The notes under the pieces were generated by a model. That model was given only the letters and a program-made list of their open reading frames with translations, had not been told where the DNA came from and did not search any database. From positions 6,430,682 through 6,494,681 of the forward strand of contig NC_087384.1 of NCBI RefSeq assembly GCF_963675165.1: a stretch of 64,000 nucleotides of DNA, read 5' to 3'. A program made the position numbers and the translations under genes. Below, piece by piece: positions 26,748 to 51,664 of the stretch. Numbering within the stretch: the stretch's first letter is position 1; every line of letters starts with the position of its first letter. The stretch is from Halichondria panicea (lineage: Eukaryota > Porifera > Demospongiae > Suberitida > Halichondriidae).

Positions 26748-28836
26748 TGCGTGCATGTGTGTGTTGTCCTTAACGATGTGCGTCAGATTGAGACTGGCCC
26801 TGTACAGACATTGGAGTCTCTATGAGAGTTTGTGTCACTCAGAGTACACAGCTTGCAGGTGACCACCATTATAGTGCCCCTCCGTGCATGACTGACTACG
26901 AGTATCCATGGCAACACATGCACAGGTTCAAAGTGTGGACGATGAAAGGTCACAAGAAATTGATGGAGTTTTTAGCAGATATGGGGTGAGGGTACATATA
27001 CACAACAAAGCTCTGTAGGTTCTTACATGTATAATTGTGGTTGCTCCAAGTATTATGCATTGTATTGTATATGCCAGAACCAAACAAAGTACGTCTACCT
27101 TCATACACACATCACCATACACATAACACCCACACCACACACACACCCATACCACACTACACACACACACGCCAGACTCCCACTGGTACAGAGTAAACAG
27201 AAGTTTGCCTCGATGGAGATGCAGCACAGAGACACATTCAAAGAGAGCTTCACTGAGAGTGCCCGCAAGTATCAGGTGGAGGACTTCACGTACGGATCAT
27301 TTGTGGCACAGTTTGGATACAAGAACAAGGTACAGTGTACATGTATGGGTCACCTTTATTGCCTATAAACAGTAAGTAATAAGTGTAAATGTCAGAACCA
27401 ATGTACTCACACTCCACACACACCCTCACACACCACCCCCACACACCACCTACACACACATATATATTCTTTTGTTTCAACCCCTACACCACCCACACAC
27501 CACCCACACACACCACTCCCACACACACACCACACACACACCACCCCTCCCCCTAGTTCTGTGCGGGAGACCTGGTCTATTCCTCTACTGCCTTAATCGA
27601 GGCTACAGATACCTCCTATTCTCAAGGTTTCCTCATGGCACTCGAAGGGCTCTCAAGGTGGGTGTGGTCAGTTGCTATGGCGAACGCAAGCCGTATATAT
27701 CCGAACATTTTCCCATGCAGAACAAATATGACTAAAATGCAAGCCGGAATCGAAGCTGCTAAGCGACAGGTATATATATAATTATAGTGGTGATGACAGT
27801 GTTAGCTGCTAAGATAGACAATCTGTTGAATTCTCAATCATTGAAATATGCAAGTTGCAGCAAATATGTGTTGTGTGATAACATGTATTTTGAACTGACG
27901 TGTAAATGTGTTTCTGTTGTGGGCTACAGCAAGTGGCAATTGTGACCCAGATAAGGAATTTCGTTGACACTCATCAGGTTGTTTGCGCTGGTCCCTTTGT
28001 GTACGCGTATGTTGAAGAGGTGAGCTCACATGATATAACTGCTGGTAGCCATGACTGCATTATGCTCATGTGCTCTACACAATTCCCCCACTCTCTTCCC
28101 TCCATCTCTCATGCATGTACAGTGTGTATAAAGCTTCTACTGTACATATACCATAGGTGTACGTATTGTCAATGATTGGTATCAAAATTATGTTTTTTCT
28201 CAGGGCACTCCAAATGTGAAGATGTTTTCCAAGCCACATACACTGGCCAAATTGGCTAGATTTCTCAGAGAAGCGTGGATTACTTCTGTAAGTTCCTGTG
28301 GTTTTATTATAATCCTTCATTGATGTACTCTATCTCATCTCTCTTTATTTCAGAATAAGAAAGCTAAAGACATTCCATTTATTGTGTCAGCTCCGTATGA
28401 TGTGGAAGAGAGCACCTGTATAATTACAGGGGTTCCCCCTCATTCAGAACATACACATAGATCGTAAGATAATCATGGTCAATTTTGGTGTGTTTTTTAA
28501 CTGTTAATTTCACAGAGAATTTGCAAAGGCTTTCCAACATGCAGCTGACAGAATCCAAGCTAGAGCCACATTTGACCATTTTGATGGTGCTGGTATGTAC
28601 ATGTGCATATGTGTGCAATTTACAGCATAATATAGTTTATTTATTAACAATTGAGCATCTTCCCCAAGAGAGACCAGATGACGAATAATAATAATACTTG
28701 TATATCCTCACTGGGTGAAAATGAATAGTAGGGACGGAGAAATAAGTCTGTTTTTTTCTTTGCTGTAGTGTTTGTGATCAAGAAGGATGACCGTGGAAAG
28801 TTCTTCGATGCATTGACTGCTTTGTCAGCATTTTAA
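23749..28836 (+). CDS. CDC45: CDC45, replicative CMG helicase subunit, 18 exons, 562 aa
   Basis: CDC45 joins MCM2-7 and GINS to form the CMG helicase in the nucleus. Exons: 23749-23802, 24177-24329, 24763-24975, 25198-25275, 25330-25376, 25437-25485, 25693-25868, 26495-26548, 26787-26858, 26926-26985, 27176-27329, 27557-27657, 27721-27769, 27930-28019, 28204-28287, 28354-28463, 28516-28592, 28769-28836. They sum to 563 codons; human CDC45 is 566 aa. Visible marks: the DHH-like N-terminal motif [37 protein letters not shown], the acidic linker with [65 protein letters not shown], and the C-terminal [10 protein letters not shown]. The 26548 donor (GTATCC) was chosen because it restores the conserved [10 protein letters not shown] junction. 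It lies 256 bp after SPT6 on the same strand. Confidence 0.97.
24431..24629. mobile_element. MITE with inverted ends TACCGTATAGCGGGTAATTT
   Basis: A 199-bp block in CDC45 intron 2. It starts TACCGTATAGCGGGTAATTT and ends with the inverse, AAATTACCCACTATACGGTA, with inner inverted GCGAAAA/TTTTCGTGGG arms. Flanking TA could be the target duplication of a Tc1/mariner-type element. It has no ORF and is probably mobilised in trans. Confidence 0.8.
25088..25145. repeat. T-rich tract in CDC45 intron 3
   Basis: About 58 bp almost entirely T, with three single A breaks, flanked on both sides by TTATGTCATAATTAATTT. The pair of flanks makes a direct repeat around the tract. Confidence 0.85.
26089..26310 (+). 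pseudogene. Decayed BEL/Pao retrotransposon integrase fragment
   Basis: A 64-codon frame in CDC45 intron 7 carries the [25 protein letters not shown] and EAVINSRPL signatures of the C-terminal part of BEL/Pao integrases. A TAA at 26281-26283 interrupts it, and family-like sequence (EPASDL) resumes in the same frame afterwards. No LTR, protease or reverse transcriptase is nearby, so this is a dead fragment lying in the same orientation as CDC45. Confidence 0.85.
26688..26764. repeat. (GT)n microsatellite with GC interruptions
   Basis: About 77 bp of alternating GTGT/GCGT in the short CDC45 intron 8. Related CA/GT runs lie beside acceptors of several other CDC45 exons. Confidence 0.9.
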
Positions 28837-28918
28837 TTATAGTTTTTTTTTCAATACACATGCAACATGTACAGTCAGTCATAATTAAATTCTCTTGCTA
28901 AAATATCATTATTGTCAA

Positions 28919-28930
28919 TGCGCATGTGCA
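28919..28930. promoter_or_regulatory. NRF1-like palindrome upstream of gene A
   Basis: TGCGCATGTGCA at 28919 lies 63 bp before the start codon of the RECK-like gene A. It differs by one base from the perfect TGCGCATGCGCA found before genes B and B'. It matches the known NRF1/alpha-PAL consensus. Binding is inferred only. Confidence 0.45.
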
Positions 28931-28992
28931 AATTAAATTGCATAAAAGAGATGGCACAGAATTATAAGTGCAGTAGATTAGTAACTTCAATA

Positions 28993-31900
28993 ATGTCTGT
29001 TCACAGCATGATTGCAGTAGCACTGCTAGCCATTGGTGAGTTCAATATAATATAATTATAATTATAGCTATATAATTTGTTGGTTGAGAGCTAGTGTAAG
29101 AAGTCTAAGCTAATGTCTTATGCATATGCACGAATGGCTTTGGATGTTGTTTGTTCGAATTCTGCAGTATGTTTCTCTGGCCTCACTATGCAAATGCCTC
29201 CTGGACCTGGACCGGATAAACCAGGACCAGGCCCTGGCTCTGGCCCGGATAAACCTGGACCTGGAGGACCTATGGCTAGGCCACGTAAGTTGAATGGTAT
29301 TCCACCTGCACTTAGTATATACATAATAATTATATATGCTCTCAGAATAGCATAATTATTCTTGTAGACTGCAAATGGATCAGGAATTTACATTCGTATA
29401 AATGCATGCATGCAGCTCCACCTGTGAACGAGAACTTCACAATGACCTGTATGAGTCAAGAAATGAGGTCTCGGCACATCAGCTGTGCTCCAGACGGCTC
29501 ATTTGACCCGGTGCAGTGCATGGGTAAGAAGTGTCACTGTGTGAATACTCAGACTGGAGAGGTACTTAGACCAGTCGACCATAAGGCAAGGAACTGCTCA
29601 GAAGGTGAGACTGCTAGTACAATATTGTACTCATGCATAGACCTATTGAAGTGGGCTGTCTAATGTATTTGTATAGAATAGTGTTAATGTGTGTACATGC
29701 ATGATTATATATATAATAATGGTTTGTTTTCTTTTCTATATATATAAGGTGCAGGAGTCACTTGTAAGCGACTGCATTGTAAACCCAAGATATGTTCTCG
29801 TGGCTATCAAAGCGGGCCAGATGGATGTGATACATGCATGTGCGAACGTAAGTACAATGACTTAAGAGTGTATTGAAAATTGACCTTGCATGTGCTATAC
29901 CGTATAGTGCTGCAAATATATCAATATGCGAACATAAAATATTACGTTAAATATTACGTTTTGACCAATTTTACGAAAATAATTTCTGAATGGGAATGTA
30001 CAGGGCTCGAATAAAAGCTTAATAATAATAATTATAGTGCTATACAAATTTATGCGACATGGCATAAATAGCATTAGACACTAGTTGATAAGATCTACAT
30101 GGGAAGTACATGGGAAGTACATGGGAAACGTGCCTCAGAGCAGGTATACTATGGGACTTAGTATATATACCTGCAAATTTACTTAGTATACCTAGCATTC
30201 CGTTGTCAAGTAATTGTATTGTAGTAATTGTATGTAGTCAAGCGGTTTGCGCATGCGCACTAGTATCTAAACACTGTTTTGTCGGTGTCCATGTGATTTA
30301 GAAGCCCTCAGCCACTTTAGTACCCTCGCTACGCTCGGGATACTAAATCAGTGCCTTTGGGCTTCTAAATCCCATAGACACCTACAAAACAATGTCTAAC
30401 TATTATTTAGTTAGCATCATGCACGCGTAAACTTCTAGCACTATAGTACTTGCTAACTAGCACTATATTATAATATACACCAACGTATATACAGTGGAAT
30501 CCCTCTATAACGGACACCTTTGGGGAACAATGTTTTGGCCTTATACAGAGGTGGCCTTTATACAGAGGTGGCCTTTGTTGAGAGGTTGTTTTGTATGCAA
30601 ACTGTCATTTGGGACCTGGATGCCTGGCCGTTATATAGCAACTGCATGGCCTTTATTCAGAGGTGGTTGTTAACGGAGGTTCCACTGTACATACATTATC
30701 CTTTATAATTTAACCTATGAATGCATGCACTCTAATATATATACACACAACAGCTCAACCACCACTTGTTGAGTGTGGCTCCATCAGTGAACTGATAGAA
30801 GAGAGGATGTGTGACTGCAGCTGTATCGAAATCAAGGGACTTGCAGGAATGAAGCCCATGAAAGGACCCAAAAAAGACTCTTGTCCTGCTTGTAACATGG
30901 CCTGCAATGACGAAATGCCTACAGGTACTTATTTATTATGTCTCGGTGTGCACATGCATGCGCAAGCAAGGTATACGGTAATGTGTTTGTGTGTCTGTGT
31001 GTGTAGTCAAAGATCAATGAAAAGTGCAAGTAAAAGTCTATAGGCTTCTATGCATGCAGTCACATTTTCTTTGGAATTGCAAAATAATGCTTCGTTGTCG
31101 AGTTATACAGCTGTGCTGTTGCAGCAGACATATAAATGCAATTCAGTGATTCATGTAGTTTGAAGTGCTTTCATCTGGTGGCGTATTGTTGAGCTTGTTT
31201 GGTACAGTTCTCTGTGCACAATTGTACTCTTGTATAGAGCCCTAACACTGTATTTGCACCTAAAACTTGTTTAATGCAAAACTCTTGTTGTTGACATCAG
31301 ATCACAATTAAGACATAATATGTTGCGTTTCTTCAGAGGCAGCTGATATGTGTGTGACTAGTGATACTACTTGCCCTTCTGGTAGCGAACTGAGGGTGGT
31401 CGGTCGTCATGGGAAACCAGAGTGTGTAGCACGTAAGCACAAACAACAATAGTTATGTAATACAGTCATATAATTATAATTATCATTTCTGCTCATAGAC
31501 ACTGTATCAAGATGTATACCACCTATATAGCGTTAAATAGAGTAGCTTAATTTGAACGGCCATAACTTATTTCCATTTGTCCCATAACGTTGATTTCTGA
31601 AAGACTTAGATGGAGCTCTTTAATTGAGATGGTATAATTATTATGTTCAGTTATAATTTTTAACGGCTATAATTTCGGAAAAAGGGCCATATACTGAAAG
31701 GTCTAAAGTTAATGTTATTGAACAGACAAAAATAGGTCCCTTGAATTTAGAATCTGCTTTGTAACTAGATTGATAGTCTTATTATAGATGCAAAGTTTTA
31801 TCTGTCTTAATTGTATCTCTCTCTTGTTATAGAACTGGTGAGTGATGACGTGTGCATGGTAACAGAGGAGCCGTATACAGGGAAGGGACCACGTGGTAGA

Positions 31901-34656
31901 GTCAAGGCCGGGAATATTGCTCAGATGACAGCCGACTGCCAGGAAGGATTCTCTTGCGTTCAGACTGGCCACAGGAAGCGTAACTGCAAGAGCAGTGAGT
32001 TAAACTGCATGTGCATGCATGGTGCCAATAATTCCATTGTTTAGCTGATACAGCGCTTCTATCAATTAATACATTGTGAGGGTGAACAGGATGTCTCTCA
32101 TACAAAACAGATTGATTATTTGGCTCTCTCCACACACAGCACAATGCAAAATGGCTCTTAAGAACAATACAAACATTGAGTGTAATAAAGAGGGTAACTT
32201 CAAGCCGCTACAGTGTGATCCCATAGTATCAGCTATTAATGAGAGTGAATCAGGCGGGGCAAGGTCAAGGTCAAAGAAGCGTGATCCAATGATGTGTCGA
32301 TGCGTTGAAATGTTGTCAGGAGATACTATAGTGAGCTCAGAGGTCAGGGTGGAGCCAGGGATGAAACGACCTAACTGCCGATTTAGAGGTAAATTATTTT
32401 TATTATTGACGAAAAGTTGACATTTTTAAGCGCCACCCACTCACAGATTGCAAAATTCCTGGGACCCGAGGACGAGGCAGAAGAGGCAAAAAAGAACGAA
32501 TGTACAGAGTCCAACATGGAGATACTTATTTTGATGCAGCCAACTGTCGAAGTTGCCAGTGCATTGATGGAGATGCACAAGCTTTCTGCAGGTAAAAGAC
32601 ACACGTCTAATTATACGTGTATGTGATACTTGTAATTAAGTGTCGTGCTGTTACTAGAGTATTATTAACTCTGTATGCAGCCAGTCGTGCTCATGGTAAT
32701 ACTTTGATATTACTTTAATTTTTATTCTTTATTACTTTTATCTTATTCAGTGCTTCTGTGGGTAATTGTGAGGCAATCACGGGTCAGAATAACTGCACAT
32801 TGGAGGGTGGCTTGATGATACTTCACGGTGAACAGATGACCTTCGAGTGTGAGAAGTGTGGTTGCAGTAACGGGAAAATCAGCTGTGTCACTATCGGAGA
32901 CTGTGAGGTACAAGGGGAGGAATGTCGTAAAATGTTTTCTGAGTTAGTTATGTAGAGGAAAGGCTTCTTTAGGCTACTTATAAATTACTAAAAATCACCT
33001 ATCAGGCTGCTCTAGGTTAGTTTTCATTTCAAACATCATGCATGGTATTGTTTTGCCCTGATCATACCAACTCTCCGACAATTTAAGACTGAAGAGGTGA
33101 ACATGTGCCAACAGTGTGAGATGCTACCACCGAACCCAGTGTGTGGGCCCGATGGCCGCAACCACAAGACAGAGTGTGCTGCTGTCTACTGTGCTGGGAT
33201 ACCTGCCATTGCCCTGCTCGAAGGACCTTGTCAGAGCAACGTGAGTTTGTTTTTAATATTAAAACACATGGTCACAACTTTATTATTTGTCGTATGAGAT
33301 TTATTTTCCTTGTGTGTAGGATGTGTGTGAAATTTACCCCTGCGATAACGATACCTTCACCTGTGTTCCTGGAGGGGGCGTGGCATGTGTCGGCACCGGT
33401 GGCTGTGAACCAGACCAACTCAGAACATGCAGTATGTGCAGTGCTACGTACATGTACTCTAATTAGAGCTTATCAATAACTGCCATGTTCCCATCTCACT
33501 GTTGTGTATACCCTTCCCTACATAGTCGACCTGGACACTCTCCAATGCACTGGGAATGAGTCATCATTGATTTTAGGATTTGAAGTTTGTGGTTCGGATA
33601 ACATCACGTACTCGAGCATCTGCAGCCTCCTCCAAAACACAGTGGATGTGCAGATTGCAAGCAGTGGTTCTTGTGAGAGTGAAGAATGTACCAGCATTGG
33701 AGAGGTGAGTTAAGCCGTTGATTATATGTAAAATATTTCATTTTATCTCCTATAGGTTTGCGGTAGTGATGGAGTAACCTACCCTAACCCATGTGTTCTG
33801 AGAAGCCAGGCTGTCACTAGATTAGACTATCCTAGTGCTTGTGTCACTAATGGATCCACTGCTGAAGCAATCTGTGAAAGTGTTCAAACACAGGGACTGT
33901 GTATAGTGAACACTGACAATTGTGACTCTCCCCACCTCCCAGAGAATGGCTGCTGTCCCATATGTGGTGAGGGTTAATTCCCTCTTGGTTAATTATTCTT
34001 GCATGTACGACACTGGCTCTCATAATACTCAGTGAATTCGTCAAAATATATGTGGGCTATGTCATTATAGTGAAACATTAATTTTTAGCTGAAACAATAA
34101 AAGCGTGTATAATCTCAGCAATAATGTGAGCTTCATGCATTGTTGTTTGTTTTCGCAATGAGTGTAATAGCTCATTAAATTTGCAAAAAGTGGCGGTAAA
34201 TCTTTTTCTAAGGCTTGTATAATTATAATTATACATACAGGTGGTTCTGTGACGATAGCATTTGATCGAGATGCACTAACAGTTGCTGGTTCTGCTGACT
34301 ACGACTTCACTTCAGTGGACAACATAGTCATCAAGATTCTCCAGCTATTTTACGAAATCCAATGCACTGTATTTGTCGATGTCACCACCACGTACAATGT
34401 TGAGATGTCACTCGTCTCTGAGAACACCACGTACACATATGAGTGTGTAACACTAGCAAAGGTATAAGTGTAATCAAGGGCTTATAAAAGAGAAGAGGGC
34501 ATGCAACTCGGGTTATTCTCAGAATCAGCAAAATACGAAAATAATTCGCTATATACGGTATTGTAATATGATATTCAATCTAGAAATCTTCATTACGTGT
34601 TCACATACACAGAGAATTGTCAATACACATGCATGTATACTAGTATCATTGCTACA

Positions 34657-34706
<50 letters not shown>

Positions 34707-34976
34707 ACAAACAAGGAAATTGCTAGTACTGTGAATGGAGACGTCGTAACTACTGGTTCCAGGCGCAGGAGACAAACAGATGATGATGAGAGCATTCCAC
34801 AGATATTTGAGTATGCCATAGTAGCGTCCACATCTCCCTTGGTGTCTGATGACTCTACAGTACAGCCTGTCGTTACTGATGTTGAGGCTACAACTAGTGG
34901 AGCTCCATCGCTTCGAGTGACACTAGGCGCTCTCTCACTGTTGGTGTTGAGCATGCTCTCCGTACTGCTGGGATAA
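28993..34976 (+). CDS. Gene A: RECK-like GPI-anchored multi-inhibitor protein, 16 exons, 854 aa
   Basis: Predicted surface protease inhibitor. Exons: 28993-29035, 29168-29284, 29416-29604, 29749-29847, 30754-30924, 31337-31432, 31833-31994, 32140-32388, 32447-32591, 32751-32907, 33088-33240, 33320-33431, 33526-33704, 33756-33966, 34241-34461, 34716-34976; the sum is 855 codons. Order: signal (MSVHSMIAVALLAI); Pro-Gly linker with repeated GPDKPGPG; thyroglobulin-1 module (DGSFDPVQCMGKKCHCVNTQ); antistasin-like module; Cys-rich exons; a second thyroglobulin-1 (EGNFKPLQC...MCRCVE); VWC-like pair (CEKCGCSNGKISC); three Kazal modules (NPVCGPDGRNH, FEVCGSDNITYSSIC, VCGSDGVTYPNPC); a GCCPICG module; a ~110-aa domain; RRRR at a furin-like site; GPI signal VTLGALSLLVLSMLSVLLG. 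The Kazal-Kazal-Kazal-GCCPxC-domain-GPI order is that of RECK, the metalloprotease inhibitor and Wnt7 co-receptor. The N-terminal half is not RECK-like. It starts 156 bp after CDC45. Confidence 0.85.
30096..30408. mobile_element. Compound MITE/foldback element in gene A intron 4
   Basis: 30096-30300 is the inverted relative of 6277-6476 and starts with repeated ACATGGGAAGT units. 30274-30408 is a foldback whose arms read ACACTGTTTTGTCGGTGTCC and the inverted AGACACCTACAAAACAATGT, around a core with CCCTCGCTACGCTCGGG. The core and one arm recur at 45646-45736 in gene B. There is no ORF. Confidence 0.7.
30945..31100. repeat. Dispersed repeat in gene A intron 5, inverted at 46830-46990
   Basis: The stretch containing AAGTGCAAGTAAAAGTCTAT, AGGCTTCTA and GCAAAATAATGC is found inverted in the long intron of gene B, along with the neighbouring GTATACGGTA. 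It is noncoding and probably an old mobile element. Confidence 0.55.
34664..34705. repeat. (CA)n microsatellite before the last exon of gene A
   Basis: About 42 bp of CA ends 10 bp before the acceptor of exon 16. The duplicate at 54457-54482 is shorter. Confidence 0.95.
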
Positions 34977-35148
34977 ACTCTATTTAGCTATAGTCATAGC
35001 TAGTCACTCTGACTGTACTGCTATATTGTGTAGTTTCCATTAAGTATGAAACAGTTAATTGTATACTTCACCGTGAAACATGTGTTAATAATTTTGGTCA
35101 AATAATTTTCATCGTGAGTGACCGTACCGTATAGAAGAGGATTGTGAA

Positions 35149-35160
35149 TGCGCATGCGCA
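35149..35160. promoter_or_regulatory. Perfect NRF1-type palindrome upstream of gene B
   Basis: TGCGCATGCGCA lies 100 bp before the gene B start codon, in the 283-bp gap after gene A. It equals the NRF1 consensus and is conserved at the same distance before B'. The whole interval is duplicated, so conservation is not independent evidence. Confidence 0.5.
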
Positions 35161-35259
35161 GCACGGCACGCGATGCCCCTAGGGCTTAGCTACTGGGGCC
35201 CTTAGCTTCTGGACTTGACTTGTTTAATTCAGTTGCCAACCCAAGTTTTTAAAAGAAGG

Positions 35260-49177
<13,918 letters not shown>

Positions 49178-49258
49178 ACTAAACTGAACTGAAACTGAAC
49201 CTGAACTATTATAATATTATGCTATATGCATGGCTGCCATAATTATGTTATAGATAGT

Positions 49259-49352
49259 ACATGGGCATGAGGTATCTATGTGTTATAGTGTCCCATATCA
49301 CGAGGGCTTTGCCCGAGGGATGAGGGACACTATAACCATAGATACCGAATGA
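49259..49352. repeat. Hairpin element, family 1 (downstream of gene B)
   Basis: It starts ACATGGGCATGAGGTATCTA and closes with the inverted ATAGATACCG; the loop differs slightly from the copy at 43682 (CATATCACGAGGGC). It sits ~80 bp after the gene B stop, possibly in the 3' UTR. Confidence 0.75.
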
Positions 49353-49557
49353 ATTGAATTGAACTCTTAGTGTTCTTCGTAGAGACAAGAAAAGATACTG
49401 GTGAACCCATCAACCCAGCAAACGCTATAGTATGCTGGTAGTGAAAAACTGAACAGCCATAGCTAATTATCATGCAGCTACAGCTTTATTATCATTTCTG
49501 TACATTCAAAAATTGTACTTGTACTTTATACCCTCAAGCTTATAATTCCCTGGGAAA

Positions 49558-51535
49558 CTATGTTATGGTTAGAACATGGGCATGAGGTATCTATGTGTTA
49601 TAGTGTCCCAAAGCTCGAGGGCTTTAGCCCGAGGGATGAGGGACACTATAACCATAGATACCGAATGCACATGTTCTAACTGATTTAGATCCCAAAACCT
49701 ATTGGCTACTAGAAATGCACTAGCTTAGCAACAGTCAACCTATATAAACAGCCAATCTAGCAACTGCATCATTATTCTTTTGAAAACTAATATCTGAAGT
49801 TGGCATCTCTGTGTCTCTACTAAATCTGTGGTCTCTATATATTCAAGTCAACCCTGTTCCTCCATGTACCTCAGTTTGATGGACAAAATTATAGCCCTAG
49901 CTCCACCCACAAAACGGAAACATCCAGCTCCTCCCCTAGCCTCGATCCCAGGCCGAGTTTTCGCTTTTATAACGGTTAGGCGAACAACTGGGCCTGGTAC
50001 TAGTTGTCTGCGCATGCGTCAGTCGTTCGTCAGATTCTGACGAATGGATATTCTCGTTCACTTTCGTGACATTTATATTCGTGTACTATCGTGTACTAGA
50101 AGTCAGTTCCCGTTTTATCATTATTGGAATCGATTGGAATGGCTCTTAGCTGAAGCTTCTCTCTTCTCTGAAGCTTATTCTGAAGACTGAACAACAAGGG
50201 AAGAGGTATAAAGCTTTGTCAAGCTTGTTAAGGTCAGATATTTTTGTGTGGGCCCTATGGCTATGCTATCAAGTTTTGTTCATGTTTGGCAAGATCTACC
50301 GGTATGTAGGTAGAGTATAGTTTCATCATTGATATGGTGGATCAAGTGAAGAGTGTGAGCTAGAGAACTTGGTGCTGCCATCATCAGCTCGTCGACAATG
50401 ACACTAACCTGTTTAATACGAGAAATTTAATATGTATAGATCTACACGTATTTAAAATGTCTACTTCTCTGTACAGGAGCAATGGCTAATATCCAGCTAT
50501 CCCAACAGTGCTCCTCTTGGCTATACTAACGGACGAGACTGGACAGTTTGAGGTAAGGGTTTAACCGTCTTTGGTTTCTTTTAATATTGTCCTATACTCA
50601 CAGGACTGGAGTATGACCTGCTCATTCGAGTGTTGCTGGGTAGCTCAGAGACATCAAGAGAATCTACGTTTTCTCAAGTAAAATTTAACTGAGTTATGAG
50701 TTGGGGCCTAGAATCAGAGAAGTCCAGCAGCCTGCTAAATCTTTTTGAAACGTAATTTGAAGGCATTCAATCATCCTGAGTTGCCCTGGGTCACTGTAAT
50801 TGTGCTGCAGCACAACTGGCAACTCCCCAGGCCTTTGTGAAGCAGCTCTCTATGTGCATCTTTTGTGTACTCACTCTGTGCATTTTCTGTGTACAAATTT
50901 CTATTATTGATTTATTAAATATTTTTGCCGACCACAAATATACAATGAAAATTTGACGCATGCGCAGACAACTAGTACCAGGCCCAGTTGTTCGCCTAAC
51001 CGTTATAAAAGCGAAAACTCGGCCTGGGATCGAGGCTACTCCTCCCCCAGTTTTGCAGCAAGAAACAAGCGGCTTGTACTACTCTCACAAAGCGAAAGGA
51101 AGACACCTAAGCTATAATTTGCAGCAAACAAGCCCAGCAAACGAGCGGCTCCTATACTACTCTTCAACAAAGCGAAAGGAACTTTAGGAAGAAGCCAAAG
51201 CTAGAATCCCAGCACTTCCATACATCCAGCTCCTCCCCCATGCAGCCTTGCAGCAAAAAAGCACAGCACACTGCCGCCCAAAAAACGAGCGTCTCCTACT
51301 ACTCTCGAACAAAGCCAAAAAAAGAAACTAGAGCTTCTCTCTTTCATTCTAGTTCTGTTATTATATTACTAGACAAAGCATCTTAGCTACAATAATTTTT
51401 ATGTTATTATACATGTGCATCTTCTTGTAAATCACAATACAATGTACAATCTTGTAGTTTGTAGCCCAGAGCAATCTATAGTACCGGTACTATAGCTCAT
51501 AGTTCCCTGCTAAATACACTCAAATGGGATCTAAG
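49558..51535. repeat. Inverted repeat arm 2, interrupted by a MULE-like element
   Basis: Without the 1102-bp insertion and its 9-bp duplication this is ~867 bp of inverted match to 42921-43803, including the family 1 hairpin at 49569-49680. The 5.8 kb between the arms carries the thyroglobulin-to-GPI part of gene B. No gene was recognised in 49178-51664. Confidence 0.85.
49937..51038. mobile_element. MULE-like non-autonomous DNA transposon, copy 1 (1102 bp)
   Basis: Terminal inverted repeats of ~82 bp begin TAGCCTCGATCCCAGGCCGA and contain CTGCGCATGCG. The target duplication is CTCCTCCCC at 49928-49936 and 51039-51047. The uninterrupted target is seen, inverted, in the arm at ~43425-43445. 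A 9-bp duplication with long TIRs fits the Mutator-like superfamily. Internal sequence matches copy 2 in opposite orientation. No transposase ORF is present. Confidence 0.93.
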
Positions 51536-51664
51536 AGATTATGGCTCATAATTCCCTGCTAAACACACACAAGTGGGATCTAAGATAATGCATAAGTATT
51601 ATTTTATTATTGACAGAACTACTGCCAGATAATCCAACTGATTGCGCATGCGCGTCACAGTCGG

